DNA of 64,000 nt from Alcaligenes ammonioxydans (GCF_019343455.1 NZ_CP049362.1:3710828-3774827), one strand, 5' to 3'. Shown: positions 53,916 through 62,970, numbered from the stretch's first letter. The notes: a model not told the origin generated them from the letters alone. Numbers and translations are program-made.

Positions 53916-53919
53916 TTAA
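53821..53919 (+). pseudogene. Possible C-terminal remnant of a lost gene
   Basis: In one frame the plus strand directly after the octamer array translates to about 32 residues (HYWDHLAELKAIEKAMGSVI, ending CRLRLGP) before a stop. It looks like a natural C-terminus, but its upstream part is replaced by the repeat array. The stop overlaps the converging XRE-cupin stop. The family was not recognised. Confidence 0.35.
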
Positions 53920-54518
53920 TGGTTGTTGACACACACCACCAGAATTTCCACGCTTTCTCCGTGTTCACACAAGTACAGGTGTCCCAGGTTGCTCTTGAAG
54001 TAGATACTGTCGCGCGCTTGCAGTACGTGACGGCGACCGTCCTGAAACTGCATGGTCAACTGCCCTTCAATGACAAAAATAAACTCTTCGCCTTCGTGCT
54101 GACTGAAGTCACTGGCATCACGAGGTTTGCCTGCCAGCACGCGCCCATGCATGGGTGTCATTTTCTTGTTGATCCATTCTGAGGCCAGCATGCCGTATTC
54201 ATAGCGGTGTGCATGGTAGGTGACCGTGCGCGAAGCCCGTCCTACCAAAATATCCATCCCCGATTCGTTCTGGTCGCGCGGCGTTTTGAACAAATCCGAC
54301 AGATCCATTTTCAAGGCCCGGCTGACGGCCAGAAACTTCTCGTAGCTCAGACCAATCAGGCCACGTTCTGCCTTGGATAGGGTGGATAGGGATACATTGG
54401 ACAATCGTGCCAACATAAGCAGGGTCAAACCCTGTCGTTTGCGTTCATCGCGTATGCGAGCCCCCATGGCGGTTTTGCTTAATAAATTGGGAGCGGGGTT
54501 GGCTAAGTCTTTTGTCAT
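53916..54518 (-). CDS. XRE-family regulator with C-terminal cupin domain
   Basis: The 200-residue regulator has an N-terminal helix-turn-helix (about 17-75, RIRDERKRQGLTLLMLARLS then LSTLSKAERG). A C-terminal cupin (about 110-198, HEGEEFIFVIEGQLTMQFQDG, then NLGHLYLCEHGESVEILVV) would bind a small effector. Such proteins often control amino-acid or polyamine catabolism. It is divergent from the argE-like operon, and the 108-bp gap holds a 16-bp palindrome that is its likely operator. It probably represses that operon until substrate appears. Confidence 0.9.
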   Translation of the reverse strand: MTKDLANPAPNLLSKTAMGARIRDERKRQGLTLLMLARLSNVSLSTLSKAERGLIGLSYEKFLAVSRALKMDLSDLFKTPRDQNESGMDILVGRASRTVTYHAHRYEYGMLASEWINKKMTPMHGRVLAGKPRDASDFSQHEGEEFIFVIEGQLTMQFQDGRRHVLQARDSIYFKSNLGHLYLCEHGESVEILVVCVNNH

Positions 54519-54561
54519 AACCTAAAGAAGTAATAAACGGCTTTCTTATAGATATTATTAA

Positions 54562-54577
54562 TTTTCTTATAAGAAAA
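54562..54577. promoter_or_regulatory. Palindromic operator candidate for the XRE-cupin regulator
   Basis: TTTTCTTATAAGAAAA is a perfect 16-bp palindrome midway between the divergent genes. A related half-site TTTCTTATA lies at 54542-54550. A position over the argE-side promoter is likely. Confidence 0.65.
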
Positions 54578-54626
54578 CTCTGTCCTATTGTATAGAACTA
54601 CACGCTTTACGCTGGAGAAAGAAGGC

Positions 54627-55823
54627 ATGACTGCGATGTTTGATCCTACTGCTTATCCCTCTACCTCGGTGGAATGGATAAAAAAACTGATTGCTTATGA
54701 TACGACAAGCCGGGAATCTAACCTGGAACTGATTCACGACGTGCAAGCTTATTTGCAGCAGCAAGGCTTGGAAACGGTGCTGACGCATGACGCCAGTGGT
54801 CGCAAGGCCAATCTGTTTGCCACCATTGCCGCCGCCGATGGCACCCGCACCGGCGGCATTGTTTTGTCCGGCCATACGGATGTGGTGCCGGTAGATGGGC
54901 AGAACTGGAGCAGCGATCCTTTCAAGGCCGAAGTGCGTGATGGGCGGCTGTATGGTCGTGGCACCTGCGACATGAAGGGTTTTGTCGGCGTCACCCTGCA
55001 ACTGGTTCCCGAGATGCTGGCGACCAGGCTGTCCAAGCCGATTCACCTTGCGTACTCCTATGATGAGGAGGTGGGTTGCGTAGGCGCCCCGGTGATGATT
55101 GACGATCTGGTGCGTCGTGGAGTCAATCCCGAAGGTTGCGTGGTGGGGGAGCCAACCAGCATGCGTACCATCGTTGCGCATAAAGGCATTAATGCCTATC
55201 GCTGCCGTGTGCATGGTCGCGCCGCGCATTCTTCGCTCACTCCCAAGGGCGTGAACGCGATTGAGCATGCGGCGCGCATCATTACCGCTATCCGCGATCT
55301 GGCCGATGATTACAAAAGTATGGGTCCGTACGATCATGATTTCGATGTGCCTTTCACGACCTTGCAAACCAGCATGATTCGCGGCGGTATTGCATTGAAC
55401 ACCGTGCCCGATTTGTGTGAGTTTGAATTTGAATATCGCAACCTGCCTGGCGTAGACCCCGAGCCGATCCTGCAGGAAATCCGTGAGTTTATCGATCTGA
55501 AGGTTTTGCCTGCCATGCGCCGCGAGCATCCGGATGCCTTGGTAGAGCTGGAAAAGCTGGCCAGCGCCCCCGGGCTGAATCCTGAGGAGCAAGCGGCCAT
55601 TACCAAGCTGGTACGGGAACTGACACGTGATGACACCGTGCGCAAAGTAGCCTATGGCACCGAGGCAGGCCTGTTTCAACAGGCCGGTATTCCTTCGATT
55701 ATTTGTGGGCCCGGCAATATTGAGCAGGCTCACCGCCCGGATGAGTACGTGGAACTGGCTCAAGTGGAGCAGTGCGAGCAGTTTTTGCGCGCCTTGATCC
55801 GCAGCCAGGCCGTCGCTTCTTAA
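54627..55823 (+). CDS. argE: ArgE/DapE-type deacetylase (acetylornithine deacetylase-like)
   Basis: The 398-residue metallopeptidase-fold enzyme (M20) carries GHTDVVPVDGQNW, GRGTCDMKGF and DEEVGCVG. These provide the zinc ligands and the catalytic Glu, and the protein has the length of ArgE. It removes an N-acyl group from an amino acid, acetylornithine being the prototype. I chose the ATG at 54627, preceded by GGAGAAAGAAGG; an ATG 13 codons earlier is weaker. It heads a four-gene operon with a dehydratase, a cyclodeaminase and a Bug receptor, so a catabolic N-acetyl-diamino-acid substrate is as likely as arginine synthesis. Confidence 0.85.
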   Translation: MTAMFDPTAYPSTSVEWIKKLIAYDTTSRESNLELIHDVQAYLQQQGLETVLTHDASGRKANLFATIAAADGTRTGGIVLSGHTDVVPVDGQNWSSDPFKAEVRDGRLYGRGTCDMKGFVGVTLQLVPEMLATRLSKPIHLAYSYDEEVGCVGAPVMIDDLVRRGVNPEGCVVGEPTSMRTIVAHKGINAYRCRVHGRAAHSSLTPKGVNAIEHAARIITAIRDLADDYKSMGPYDHDFDVPFTTLQTSMIRGGIALNTVPDLCEFEFEYRNLPGVDPEPILQEIREFIDLKVLPAMRREHPDALVELEKLASAPGLNPEEQAAITKLVRELTRDDTVRKVAYGTEAGLFQQAGIPSIICGPGNIEQAHRPDEYVELAQVEQCEQFLRALIRSQAVAS

Positions 55824-55855
55824 AAAAACAGACAAACCGGTTTCAACGACAATCC

Positions 55856-56830
55856 ATGACAACAGACAAAGTTACCCAGGAAAACGTGGTGCAGGCGCAT
55901 GAGCGTCTGCGCCCCTATGTGCGCCAGACGCCCGTGTTCGATTATCAGACCGGGCGTCTGGAGAGCGGCGTCAATTTCAAATTTGAGCATTTGCAGGCCT
56001 CGGGCACGTTCAAAGCACGGGGGGCGTTCAACAATTTGCTGAGCCTGTCCGAAGACGCACGCCAGCAAGGAGTGACCTGCGTGTCGGCCGGCAACCATGC
56101 GGTGGCGGTGGCCTATGCGGCCCATCAAATGGGTGTGAAAGCTAAGACCGTCATGATCAAGACAGCCAGCCCGGCGCGCGTAGCCCTGTGCCGCGAATAT
56201 GGGGCCGAGATTGTCTTTGCCGATAACGGCGAGCAGGCGTTCGAGCTGGTGCGCCAGATTGAAAGGGACGAACAAAAGACCTTCATTCATCCCTTCAGCA
56301 CCTACCCGACGGTACTGGGAACTGCGACGCTGGGCTATGAGTGGTTGCAGCAAGCGGGCAAGCTGGATGCGGTCCTGGTGCCGATTGGTGGTGGTGGGTT
56401 GGCCGCGGGTGTCTCGGCCGCCGTCAAGCTATGGCAGCCTGATTGTGTGGTTTATGGCATTGAACCTGTGGGTGCGAACGTTATGGCACTTAGTCGCCAG
56501 GCGGGCGAGCCGCAAAAAATTGGCGCGATGCACTCCATCGCAGATAGTCTGATGGCTCCGCATACTGACGAATTCAGCTTCCGCGTGTGTCAGGACAATA
56601 TCGATACGCTGGTCACCGTCAACGACGACCAGATCCGCGCTGGAATGCACTTTCTGTTCAATGAGTTCAAAATGGCCACCGAGCCGGCCTGTGCCGTGGC
56701 AACCGCCGCCTTGATGTTTCCCTTGCGCAAACATCTGGCCGGGCAACGGGTGGGCGTGCTGTTTTGCGGCTCCAATACGGATACCGACACCTTTGTCCGC
56801 CACATCACTACGCCTGTGACTCAAGGTTAA
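55856..56830 (+). CDS. Threonine/serine dehydratase-like PLP enzyme (EutB-like)
   Basis: The 324-residue fold-type II enzyme has the PLP Lys at K53 in ASGTFKARG. CVSAGNHAVAVAYAA and PIGGGGLAAGV complete the site. It has no regulatory domain. Paired with a cyclodeaminase homologue it resembles the eutB-eutC pair of hydroxyectoine use, but plain threonine dehydratase remains possible. It starts 32 bp after the argE-like stop and ends 2 bp before the next start. The first ATG with a family-like start is at 55856. Confidence 0.87.
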   Translation: MTTDKVTQENVVQAHERLRPYVRQTPVFDYQTGRLESGVNFKFEHLQASGTFKARGAFNNLLSLSEDARQQGVTCVSAGNHAVAVAYAAHQMGVKAKTVMIKTASPARVALCREYGAEIVFADNGEQAFELVRQIERDEQKTFIHPFSTYPTVLGTATLGYEWLQQAGKLDAVLVPIGGGGLAAGVSAAVKLWQPDCVVYGIEPVGANVMALSRQAGEPQKIGAMHSIADSLMAPHTDEFSFRVCQDNIDTLVTVNDDQIRAGMHFLFNEFKMATEPACAVATAALMFPLRKHLAGQRVGVLFCGSNTDTDTFVRHITTPVTQG

Positions 56831-56832
56831 TC

Positions 56833-57837
56833 ATGACGCTGAATGTGTATGTCGCAAAAGCTCAGGAAGTGTATGAGGGGCTGGAGATGGGCGCTGCCAT
56901 TGACCTGATGCGCCAAGGCTTTATTGCCCTGCAGCAAGGGCGTATTGATCAGCCTTTACGCACCATTGTGCGCAGCGATTTGTCCTGTGGGTTTCTGGGC
57001 ATGATGCCCGCCTGCATCAATATGCCCGAGATCTATCCCGAGCCCTTGTACGGCGCCAAGATGGGTACGCTGTTTCCTGACAATGTTCGCCTGGGCAAAG
57101 ACCCTCATCAAGGCTGTGTACTTTTGATGAGCGGTTTGACCGGCGAGACGCGTGCCATTGTCGATGCCAGCAGCGTAACGGCGTTACGGACTGCAGCGGT
57201 CAGCGGCCTGGCAACCGATTTGCTGGCGCGCCCCGATGCCAGCGTGCTGACTTTGTTTGGCGGCGGCCATCAGGCTTTATGGCAGTTGCGTGCCGTCGCG
57301 CAGGTGCGCCGTCTGAGCAAGGTCTTTGTGATTACGCGTTCGCCCCAGTCGGCCCAGCATTTTATTGAAGAAGCCCAGGCTTATCTGGACTGTCCCTTGA
57401 TTGCTGAGGTGTCGGCCGCGCAAGCCGTCTCCCAGTCTGATCTGGTGCTTACGGCCACTAGTTCGGCCACACCTGTTTTGCAGCGTGAATGGCTGCGCCC
57501 CGGCACCCATGTCACCGCCATGGGCTCCAGTACGCCGGCCAGCAGTGAGCTGGATGGCCCCACCATGACGGCAGGTCGCTTGTTTGTGGACCGCGCCCAA
57601 TCGACCCGTAATGAATCGGGTGAATTTTTGAATGCCTGCAAGCAGGGTTATCTGTCCGCGGATACAGAGTTGAACGAGCTGGGTGCTGTCTTGCAGGGAG
57701 AAGCCGCCGGGCGCATGAACGATGAAGAGATCACGATTTTCAAGTCTTTGGGACTGGCATTTGAGGATGTGCTGACGGCAGCTGCTTTGCTAAGCCGCCA
57801 TGCCGCCCAGGGCAAGGGACGAGTAGTAGCACTTTAA
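56833..57837 (+). CDS. Ornithine cyclodeaminase/mu-crystallin family protein (EutC-like)
   Basis: The 334-residue NAD(P)-dependent enzyme has a central Rossmann motif FGGGHQALWQLRAVAQVRRL. The family features GFLGMMPACI, GAKMGTLFPDN and SSVTALRTAAVSGLATDLLARPDA are seen. Members include ornithine cyclodeaminase, alanine dehydrogenase and ectoine-use EutC. It begins 2 bp after the dehydratase stop, so coupling is likely. Which substrate it uses is not settled. Confidence 0.87.
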   Translation: MTLNVYVAKAQEVYEGLEMGAAIDLMRQGFIALQQGRIDQPLRTIVRSDLSCGFLGMMPACINMPEIYPEPLYGAKMGTLFPDNVRLGKDPHQGCVLLMSGLTGETRAIVDASSVTALRTAAVSGLATDLLARPDASVLTLFGGGHQALWQLRAVAQVRRLSKVFVITRSPQSAQHFIEEAQAYLDCPLIAEVSAAQAVSQSDLVLTATSSATPVLQREWLRPGTHVTAMGSSTPASSELDGPTMTAGRLFVDRAQSTRNESGEFLNACKQGYLSADTELNELGAVLQGEAAGRMNDEEITIFKSLGLAFEDVLTAAALLSRHAAQGKGRVVAL

Positions 57838-57867
57838 TAGCGTCAACTAGAGGTAGGGAGACAAGTG

Positions 57868-58839
57868 ATGAAAAAGCAATGGGCGCAGGTTTTGCTGGGA
57901 ACAGCGTTGGCATTGGCGTCAGGCCTGTCGGTGGCCAGCAAGTTGCCCGACACCATACGTTTGGTCGTGGGTTACCCGGCCGGAGGAACGGCAGATGCCG
58001 TGGCTCGTGTATATGCCGAACAACTGCGTGAAAAACTGGGTGTCAATGTGGTGGTGGACAACCGCGCAGGCGCGGGTGGGCAGGTTGCGGCTCAAGGCTT
58101 CTTGCGCTCGCCCACGGATGGTTCGGTGCTTTTGGTGGCGAACAATCACATGATGACCACCCTGCCCCTGACCGTGAAAACAGTCAGCTACGATCCCATG
58201 AAGGATTTTGCGCCGGTAGCCGTGATCGCCAAATTCGAGCATATCTTTGTGGTGGGCAAAACCACGCCCGCCAATACCTTGGCAGAGTATGTGGAGCTGG
58301 TGCGCAAGGAGCCGGAAAAATACGGCCACTACGGTATTCCCGCCCCTGGCAGTGCCCCCCAGTTCATGGGTTACAGCATCGCCAAAAAGAATGATATCCA
58401 GATGTCTCCTGTGCCTTATAAAGGCGGCGCCCCTTTGATTAATGACCTGCTGGGCGATCATATCCCTGCTGGGGTGGATGCCGTGGGCATGATTACTGAA
58501 CATGTTGCCGCCGGTTCAGTTCGCGTGTTGGGAATTACAGGCGAGCAACGTCTGCCTATTCTCAAGGATGTGCCTACCTTTGCAGAAATGGGCTACGGAG
58601 ACCTGAAGGCTTCGGGCTGGATGGGAATCTTTGCGCCCCTGGGTATGGAGCCGGAAATGGTCAAGCAGTTCCAGGATGCGTTCAATGAAGTGGCCAAGCT
58701 GCCTAAAATTGAAAGCGCGATTGTGCCGATCGGCTTTCGACCCGAGTCGGGCGATGCGCAGGAACTGGCCCGTACGGTTCAGGCGGATCTGGATACCTGG
58801 GGACCGATCATCAAGGAGTCGGGGTATTTGCAGCAGTAA
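57868..58839 (+). CDS. Bug-family tripartite tricarboxylate receptor
   Basis: The 323-residue periplasmic binding protein has a signal peptide (about 1-24). The Bug signatures RLVVGYPAGGTADAVARVYAEQL near the N-terminus and VDNRAGAGGQVAAQGFL are present, with KPYKGGAP-like VPYKGGAPLINDLLGDH later. Bug proteins are numerous in Bordetella and relatives and bind many carboxylates. The start ATG at 57868 follows AGGTAGGGAG; an overlapping GTG is one codon upstream. It ends the operon at a terminator and probably binds the operon's substrate; the membrane parts are not here. Confidence 0.92.
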   Translation: MKKQWAQVLLGTALALASGLSVASKLPDTIRLVVGYPAGGTADAVARVYAEQLREKLGVNVVVDNRAGAGGQVAAQGFLRSPTDGSVLLVANNHMMTTLPLTVKTVSYDPMKDFAPVAVIAKFEHIFVVGKTTPANTLAEYVELVRKEPEKYGHYGIPAPGSAPQFMGYSIAKKNDIQMSPVPYKGGAPLINDLLGDHIPAGVDAVGMITEHVAAGSVRVLGITGEQRLPILKDVPTFAEMGYGDLKASGWMGIFAPLGMEPEMVKQFQDAFNEVAKLPKIESAIVPIGFRPESGDAQELARTVQADLDTWGPIIKESGYLQQ

Positions 58840-58860
58840 GGTGCCAGACCAGGCACAACA

Positions 58861-58893
58861 AAAAACGCCCTGCCTTTGTGTAGGGCGTTTTTG
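58861..58893 (+). terminator. Terminator after the Bug-receptor gene
   Basis: AAAAACGCCCT / AGGGCGTTTTT with a 10-base loop, T residues on one side and A on the other. It lies 21 bp past the stop and can also serve the converging VOC gene. Confidence 0.88.
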
Positions 58894-58905
58894 CGTGCAA
58901 TGGGT

Positions 58906-59295
58906 TTATTTCACCGGCGTACACAACTCCACCACGATGCGCTCGGGCGTCTGTACGTAAGACACCATCTGCCCCCAAGGCTTTTCCTGTGGTGGCGCCA
59001 GTTCTGTGCCCCCTTCTGCCAGCGCTTTGGCATGAGCGGCAGGTACGTCGTCACACACCAGGGCGATTTCGATACCCAGCGGTACTTCTGACGCGTGCGG
59101 TGATAAATGACCCTTTGGATAATTCATGTACGCCAGCATTTCCGCCGCAAAGGACAGGGTCGTTTGGCCGGTTTCCAGCTCGCCGTACAGCCCGGTCTCA
59201 TGCAACATTTTGGTGGACAGGCCAAAGGCGCGATTAAAGTAGTCCAGTGCCTGGCCGACGTCAGGAACATAGATGATGGTGTAGCCAAATTTCAT
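58906..59295 (-). CDS. VOC-superfamily (glyoxalase/bleomycin-resistance fold) protein
   Basis: The 129-residue single-domain protein has the beta-alpha-beta-beta-beta pattern: KFGYTIIYVPDVGQALDYFNRAFGL, then LGIEIALVCDDVPAAHAKALAEGG and GQMVSYVQTPERIVVELCTP. Members are metal-dependent enzymes or drug-binding proteins. The late E in IVVELCTP is the usual metal ligand. The start at 59295 matches the family start; an ATG 12 codons earlier does not. It lies between two strong terminators, so it is expressed on its own. Substrate unknown. Confidence 0.85.
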   Translation of the reverse strand: MKFGYTIIYVPDVGQALDYFNRAFGLSTKMLHETGLYGELETGQTTLSFAAEMLAYMNYPKGHLSPHASEVPLGIEIALVCDDVPAAHAKALAEGGTELAPPQEKPWGQMVSYVQTPERIVVELCTPVK

Positions 59296-59333
59296 GGTGG
59301 GACTCGGTAGGAAAACGCAGGGCCAGTGCAAAT

Positions 59334-59376
59334 AAGATCGGCCCCCCGATTGTAGAGCGGGGGGCCGATCTTTTTA
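59334..59376. terminator. Strong bidirectional hairpin between katA and the VOC gene
   Basis: AAGATCGGCCCCCCG pairs with CGGGGGGCCGATCTT around a loop of about 10 bases, followed by TTT on the plus side. It lies past the katA stop and stops the leftward katA transcript. Confidence 0.85.
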
Positions 59377-59400
59377 GGGCTTTACAGACCCGGCCAGGGT

Positions 59401-60843
59401 TTAAAGCTGTCCGCGTCTGCTCAGTTCCGCTCGCACACCTGCGCCATAGGCGGGGTCTGCCTTGGTGAAGTGGCCCAGCTGACGCTCGATGATTTCTGTC
59501 GGCACGCCTGCCATGGCATCGGCAATATTGCTGAACAGACGTTGCTTTTCCTCGTCGTTGAACAGGCGAAACAGATTGCCAGGCTGCGAGTAGTAATCGT
59601 CGTCTACCCGGTGATCCCAGTGGTCTGCAGGCTGGCCGTCCAGCGCCAGGGGCGGTTCGCTGCGGGGAGCCTGTTGCCATTCACCTTGGCTGTTGGGCTC
59701 GTAGTTGATCGTGCCGCCGTTATTGTCGCCAGTACGCATGGCGCCATCGCGGTGGTAGCTGTGAAACGGGCAACGGGGGGCGTTCACCGGCAGCAGGCCG
59801 TGGTTTACGCCCAAGCGGTAGCGCTGGGTGTCGCCGTAGGAAAAGATACGGCCTTGCAGCATGCGGTCAGGCGAGTGCCCAATGCCGGGGACCAGATTGG
59901 CCGGCGTAAAGGCGGCTTGTTCAACCTGGGCGAAGTAGTTGGTGGGGTTCTCGTTCAGTTCCAGCATGCCCACATCGATGAGCGGGAAGTCGCCATGTGG
60001 CCAGACCTTGGTCACGTCAAAAGGGTTGATGTGGTAGTTGCGCGCCTGCTCTTCGGTCATGACCTGAATACGCAGCGCCCAGCGTGGGAAGTTGCCCTTT
60101 TCGATGTTCTCGTACAGATCGCGTTGCGAGCTTTCACGATCCTGGCCCACTACCTTGGCCGCTTCTTCATTGGTGTAGTTGGCAATGCCTTGCTGGGATT
60201 TGAAGTGGAACTTCACCCAGTGGCGCACACCCTTGTCATTGATCAGGCTGTAGGTGTGGGAACCAAAACCGTGTTGTTGGCGAAGGTTACAGGGCAGGCC
60301 CCGATCGCTCATCAAAATAGTGACCTGATGCAAGGATTCAGGCGACAAGGACCAGAAATCCCAGGCAGCGCTCATATTGCGCAGGTGGCTGCGCGGGTCG
60401 CGTTTCTGTGTATGGATGAAGTCAGGGAATTTCAATGGATCCCGTATAAAGAAGACAGGAGTGTTATTGCCCACGAGGTCCCAGTTTCCGTCTTCGGTAT
60501 AGAACTTGATGGCAAATCCTCGAACGTCGCGTTCTGCATCGGCGGCTCCTGCTTCACCAGCTACGGTGGAAAAACGTAAGAAAACGGGGGTGCTGCTGCC
60601 TGGCTTGAAAACCTTGGCCATGCTGTACTGAGTGATGTCGTGCGTCACGGTAAAGGTGCCGAACGCGCCCGAGCCTTTGGCGTGCACCACGCGTTCCGGG
60701 ATGCGTTCACGGTCAAAGTGAGCCAGCTTCTCCAACAGCCAATAATCCTGCATCAGGACGGGACCACGGGGGCCTGCCGTCATGGAGTTCTGGTTCTCCT
60801 CAACAGGACGGCCGGCGGCGGTCGTCAGGGTTTTCTTACTCAT
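59401..60843 (-). CDS. katA: Monofunctional haem catalase (small subunit)
   Basis: The 480-residue enzyme converts hydrogen peroxide to water and oxygen. The catalytic His region is [14 protein letters not shown] (about residues 50-65), with the downstream Asn in [11 protein letters not shown]. The proximal haem-ligand motif is [14 protein letters not shown]. Length fits small-subunit (clade 3) catalases. The start has GGAGAA upstream. A single-gene transcript is likely, and an OxyR-like palindrome lies about 115 bp upstream. Confidence 0.97.
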   Translation of the reverse strand: MSKKTLTTAAGRPVEENQNSMTAGPRGPVLMQDYWLLEKLAHFDRERIPERVVHAKGSGAFGTFTVTHDITQYSMAKVFKPGSSTPVFLRFSTVAGEAGAADAERDVRGFAIKFYTEDGNWDLVGNNTPVFFIRDPLKFPDFIHTQKRDPRSHLRNMSAAWDFWSLSPESLHQVTILMSDRGLPCNLRQQHGFGSHTYSLINDKGVRHWVKFHFKSQQGIANYTNEEAAKVVGQDRESSQRDLYENIEKGNFPRWALRIQVMTEEQARNYHINPFDVTKVWPHGDFPLIDVGMLELNENPTNYFAQVEQAAFTPANLVPGIGHSPDRMLQGRIFSYGDTQRYRLGVNHGLLPVNAPRCPFHSYHRDGAMRTGDNNGGTINYEPNSQGEWQQAPRSEPPLALDGQPADHWDHRVDDDYYSQPGNLFRLFNDEEKQRLFSNIADAMAGVPTEIIERQLGHFTKADPAYGAGVRAELSRRGQL

Positions 60844-61148
60844 TGTGATTCTCCGTTGAAGCTGACCCGACCTGAGGGGGCGGGTCGTTTTAAGAAGTTG
60901 AGATCAGTCTACTGGCCTTGGTCGAAATAGTTAAATCAAATGATTTTAGTGAACGCATAGCTTTTCGCTATATTGACGGGCTTTCCTCCTGATCATAGCG
61001 GTAAGTAGAAACACATAAAATGACATTTCTACGAACGGGCCAGACAAGGAACGTTAATAAATGACCAAAGACGGGTTTTTAGTGCGGTGTGACAAAGCAT
61101 TATTGGCAGGCCGTCGCGTTTAGTGCAATCAGGTATAAGCAACAGGCG
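60844..61148. other. katA upstream region
   Basis: About 300 bp without a gene, between the katA start and the yidC terminator. It holds a possible OxyR site and promoter boxes (listed separately). Nothing else was recognised. Confidence 0.6.
60957..60971. promoter_or_regulatory. OxyR-like site upstream of katA
   Basis: ATAG, seven bases, CTAT at 60957-60971 matches one dyad half of the OxyR motif. A TTCACT box (60947-60952 on the minus strand) lies next to it on the katA side, with a CTATTT about 17 bp further. A second dyad at the right distance was not clear. Confidence 0.45.
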
Positions 61149-61182
61149 AAAAAAAACCCCGCTAAGGGTAGCGGGGTTTTCT
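61149..61182 (-). terminator. Terminator after yidC
   Basis: AACCCCGCTA / TAGCGGGGTT with a short loop and eight T residues on the minus strand. It lies 14 bp past the yidC stop. Confidence 0.88.
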
Positions 61183-61195
61183 GGGCCAGAACGAA

Positions 61196-62863
61196 TTAGC
61201 TATTGGCGGCTTTCGCGCTGTTCTTTTCGATCTGCACCATGATGTAGCGCTGCTGGGCGATGGACAAGATGTTGTTCACGCACCAGTACAGAACCAGACC
61301 GGCGGGGAAGAAGAACATCATGCCACCAAAGACCAGAGGCATCAGCATCATGACCTTGGCTTGCATTGGATCAGGCGGTGTTGGATTCAGCTTGATCTGC
61401 AAGAACATGGTACCCATCATGATGGCGGGCAGAATCATCCAGGGGTCGCGCGCGGCCAAGTCGTGAATCCACAGAATCCACGGCGCACCGCGCATCTCGA
61501 CGCTGCCCAGCAGCACCCAGTACAGCGCAATGAACACAGGGATCTGAACCAGCATGGGCAAACAGCCGCCCAGCGGGTTGATCTTCTCGGTGCGGTACAT
61601 CTCCATCATGGCGGCATTCAGCTTGGCCTTGTCGTCGCCAAACTTCTCGCGCAGCGCTTGCATGCGAGGAGCAAATTGCTTCATCTTGGCCATGGAGCGG
61701 TAGCTGGCGGCCGACAGCGGGAAGAAAACCAGCTTGATCAGCACGGTCAGCGCCACAATGGCCCAGCCCCAGTTACCCAGCAAGGAGTGCAGCCAGGTCA
61801 GCAGTTTGAACAAAGGCTTGGAGATGATGGTCAGCCAGCCGTAGTCGACGACCAGATCCAGGCCGGTTGCCAGTTGCGACATGGCTTTCTGGTCTTGTGG
61901 GCCGACCCACAGGGAGGCGTCCACAGCCTTGCTTTGGCCGGCATCAATCGAACCGACCGATTCCAGCGTGCGCACGGCGTACAGGTTGTTGCCCAGCTTC
62001 AGGATCTCGTTGGTGCGCTGCACGTCCTGGACCGGAACCCAGGCGGTTGCAAAGTAATGCTGCACCATCCCGATCCAGCCGTTATCGACGTTGCGCGCGT
62101 AGCTGGCCTTGTTCTTGTCGATGTCCGAGAAGGTGATTTTCTGAAACTTGTCGCCGCTGGAATAGACCACAGGACCGGTGAAGGTGCTGTACAGGCGGGA
62201 CGAATCAGGTGGGTTATTGCCGTCGCGGGTCAACTGCAGATACAGGCGCGGGTCAATGGCAGCGCCGCTATTGTTCTGGATGTCGTGACGAACCTGAATG
62301 TCGTAGCGACCCTTGTGCAGGGTGTAGGTTTTGGTGACCTTCACATCGTCCGAGGTGGCTTCGAACACTACATCCAGCGTGTCGCCGGTCATGTTGTGCT
62401 GGGTCGAGACCAAGGTGAACGGGGTCAGGTGATTGGGCAGGGTCTGCCCGGCGGCGCCCACAATACCGGATTGGGCCAGGTAGATGGAGGCCGGCGAGTT
62501 GTCCAGCAACACCATGGGTTGTTCAGGATTCTCGGGCGAGCCATATTTCAACAGTTCCGCTTTGACCAGCTGGGCACCTTCGGTGCTAAAGCCAAGCTTG
62601 TAGACGTCCGTTGTAATGTCGATGGTTTGCGCTGTCGCGGACACCGCGCTGTTGCTCGATGGCAAGGCAGCAGACGCAGTGGGCTCTTGAGCAGCGGGAA
62701 CACCCCCATTTTGGGCAGGTTCGTCGGAAGCTGCTGGCGCTTGTGTGGTGGCCGGGGTAGAGGCAAACAGCGATGGCTTGCCGTTATATTCCTGCCAGTT
62801 GTTCCACAGCAGCAGCAGTGCAAAGGAGAAGATCATCCAAAGGATGGTGCGTCGGATATCCAT
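61196..62863 (-). CDS. yidC: Membrane protein insertase YidC
   Basis: The 555-residue inner-membrane protein has an N-terminal anchor (about 5-22) and a large periplasmic beta domain (about 70-340), as in proteobacteria. The conserved C-terminal insertase core follows (LHSLLGNWGWAIVALTVLIKLVFFPLSAASYRSMAKMK, then GGCLPMLVQIPVFIALYW). The conserved Arg for the hydrophilic groove is in SYRSMAKM. The preceding genes yidD, rnpA and rpmH give the classic series rpmH-rnpA-yidD-yidC. Confidence 0.98.
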   Translation of the reverse strand: MDIRRTILWMIFSFALLLLWNNWQEYNGKPSLFASTPATTQAPAASDEPAQNGGVPAAQEPTASAALPSSNSAVSATAQTIDITTDVYKLGFSTEGAQLVKAELLKYGSPENPEQPMVLLDNSPASIYLAQSGIVGAAGQTLPNHLTPFTLVSTQHNMTGDTLDVVFEATSDDVKVTKTYTLHKGRYDIQVRHDIQNNSGAAIDPRLYLQLTRDGNNPPDSSRLYSTFTGPVVYSSGDKFQKITFSDIDKNKASYARNVDNGWIGMVQHYFATAWVPVQDVQRTNEILKLGNNLYAVRTLESVGSIDAGQSKAVDASLWVGPQDQKAMSQLATGLDLVVDYGWLTIISKPLFKLLTWLHSLLGNWGWAIVALTVLIKLVFFPLSAASYRSMAKMKQFAPRMQALREKFGDDKAKLNAAMMEMYRTEKINPLGGCLPMLVQIPVFIALYWVLLGSVEMRGAPWILWIHDLAARDPWMILPAIMMGTMFLQIKLNPTPPDPMQAKVMMLMPLVFGGMMFFFPAGLVLYWCVNNILSIAQQRYIMVQIEKNSAKAANS

Positions 62864-62970
62864 AGCGCCTGTATCACATTTATAAAGCTGAGCAAAAGCT
62901 TAGCAGTTTAACGTAGCTGGTCTGCAAACAGGGGGTTGCCTTGAAAAACAAGGCGCAGACCAGGACGATT

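Noticed and set aside
54627..58839. Naming the operon as the ectoine-use cluster (eut/doe genes)
   Set aside because: Only the eutB-eutC-like pair fits. The hydrolase, the MocR-type EnuR regulator and the ectoine transporter are missing, so the name would be overstated.
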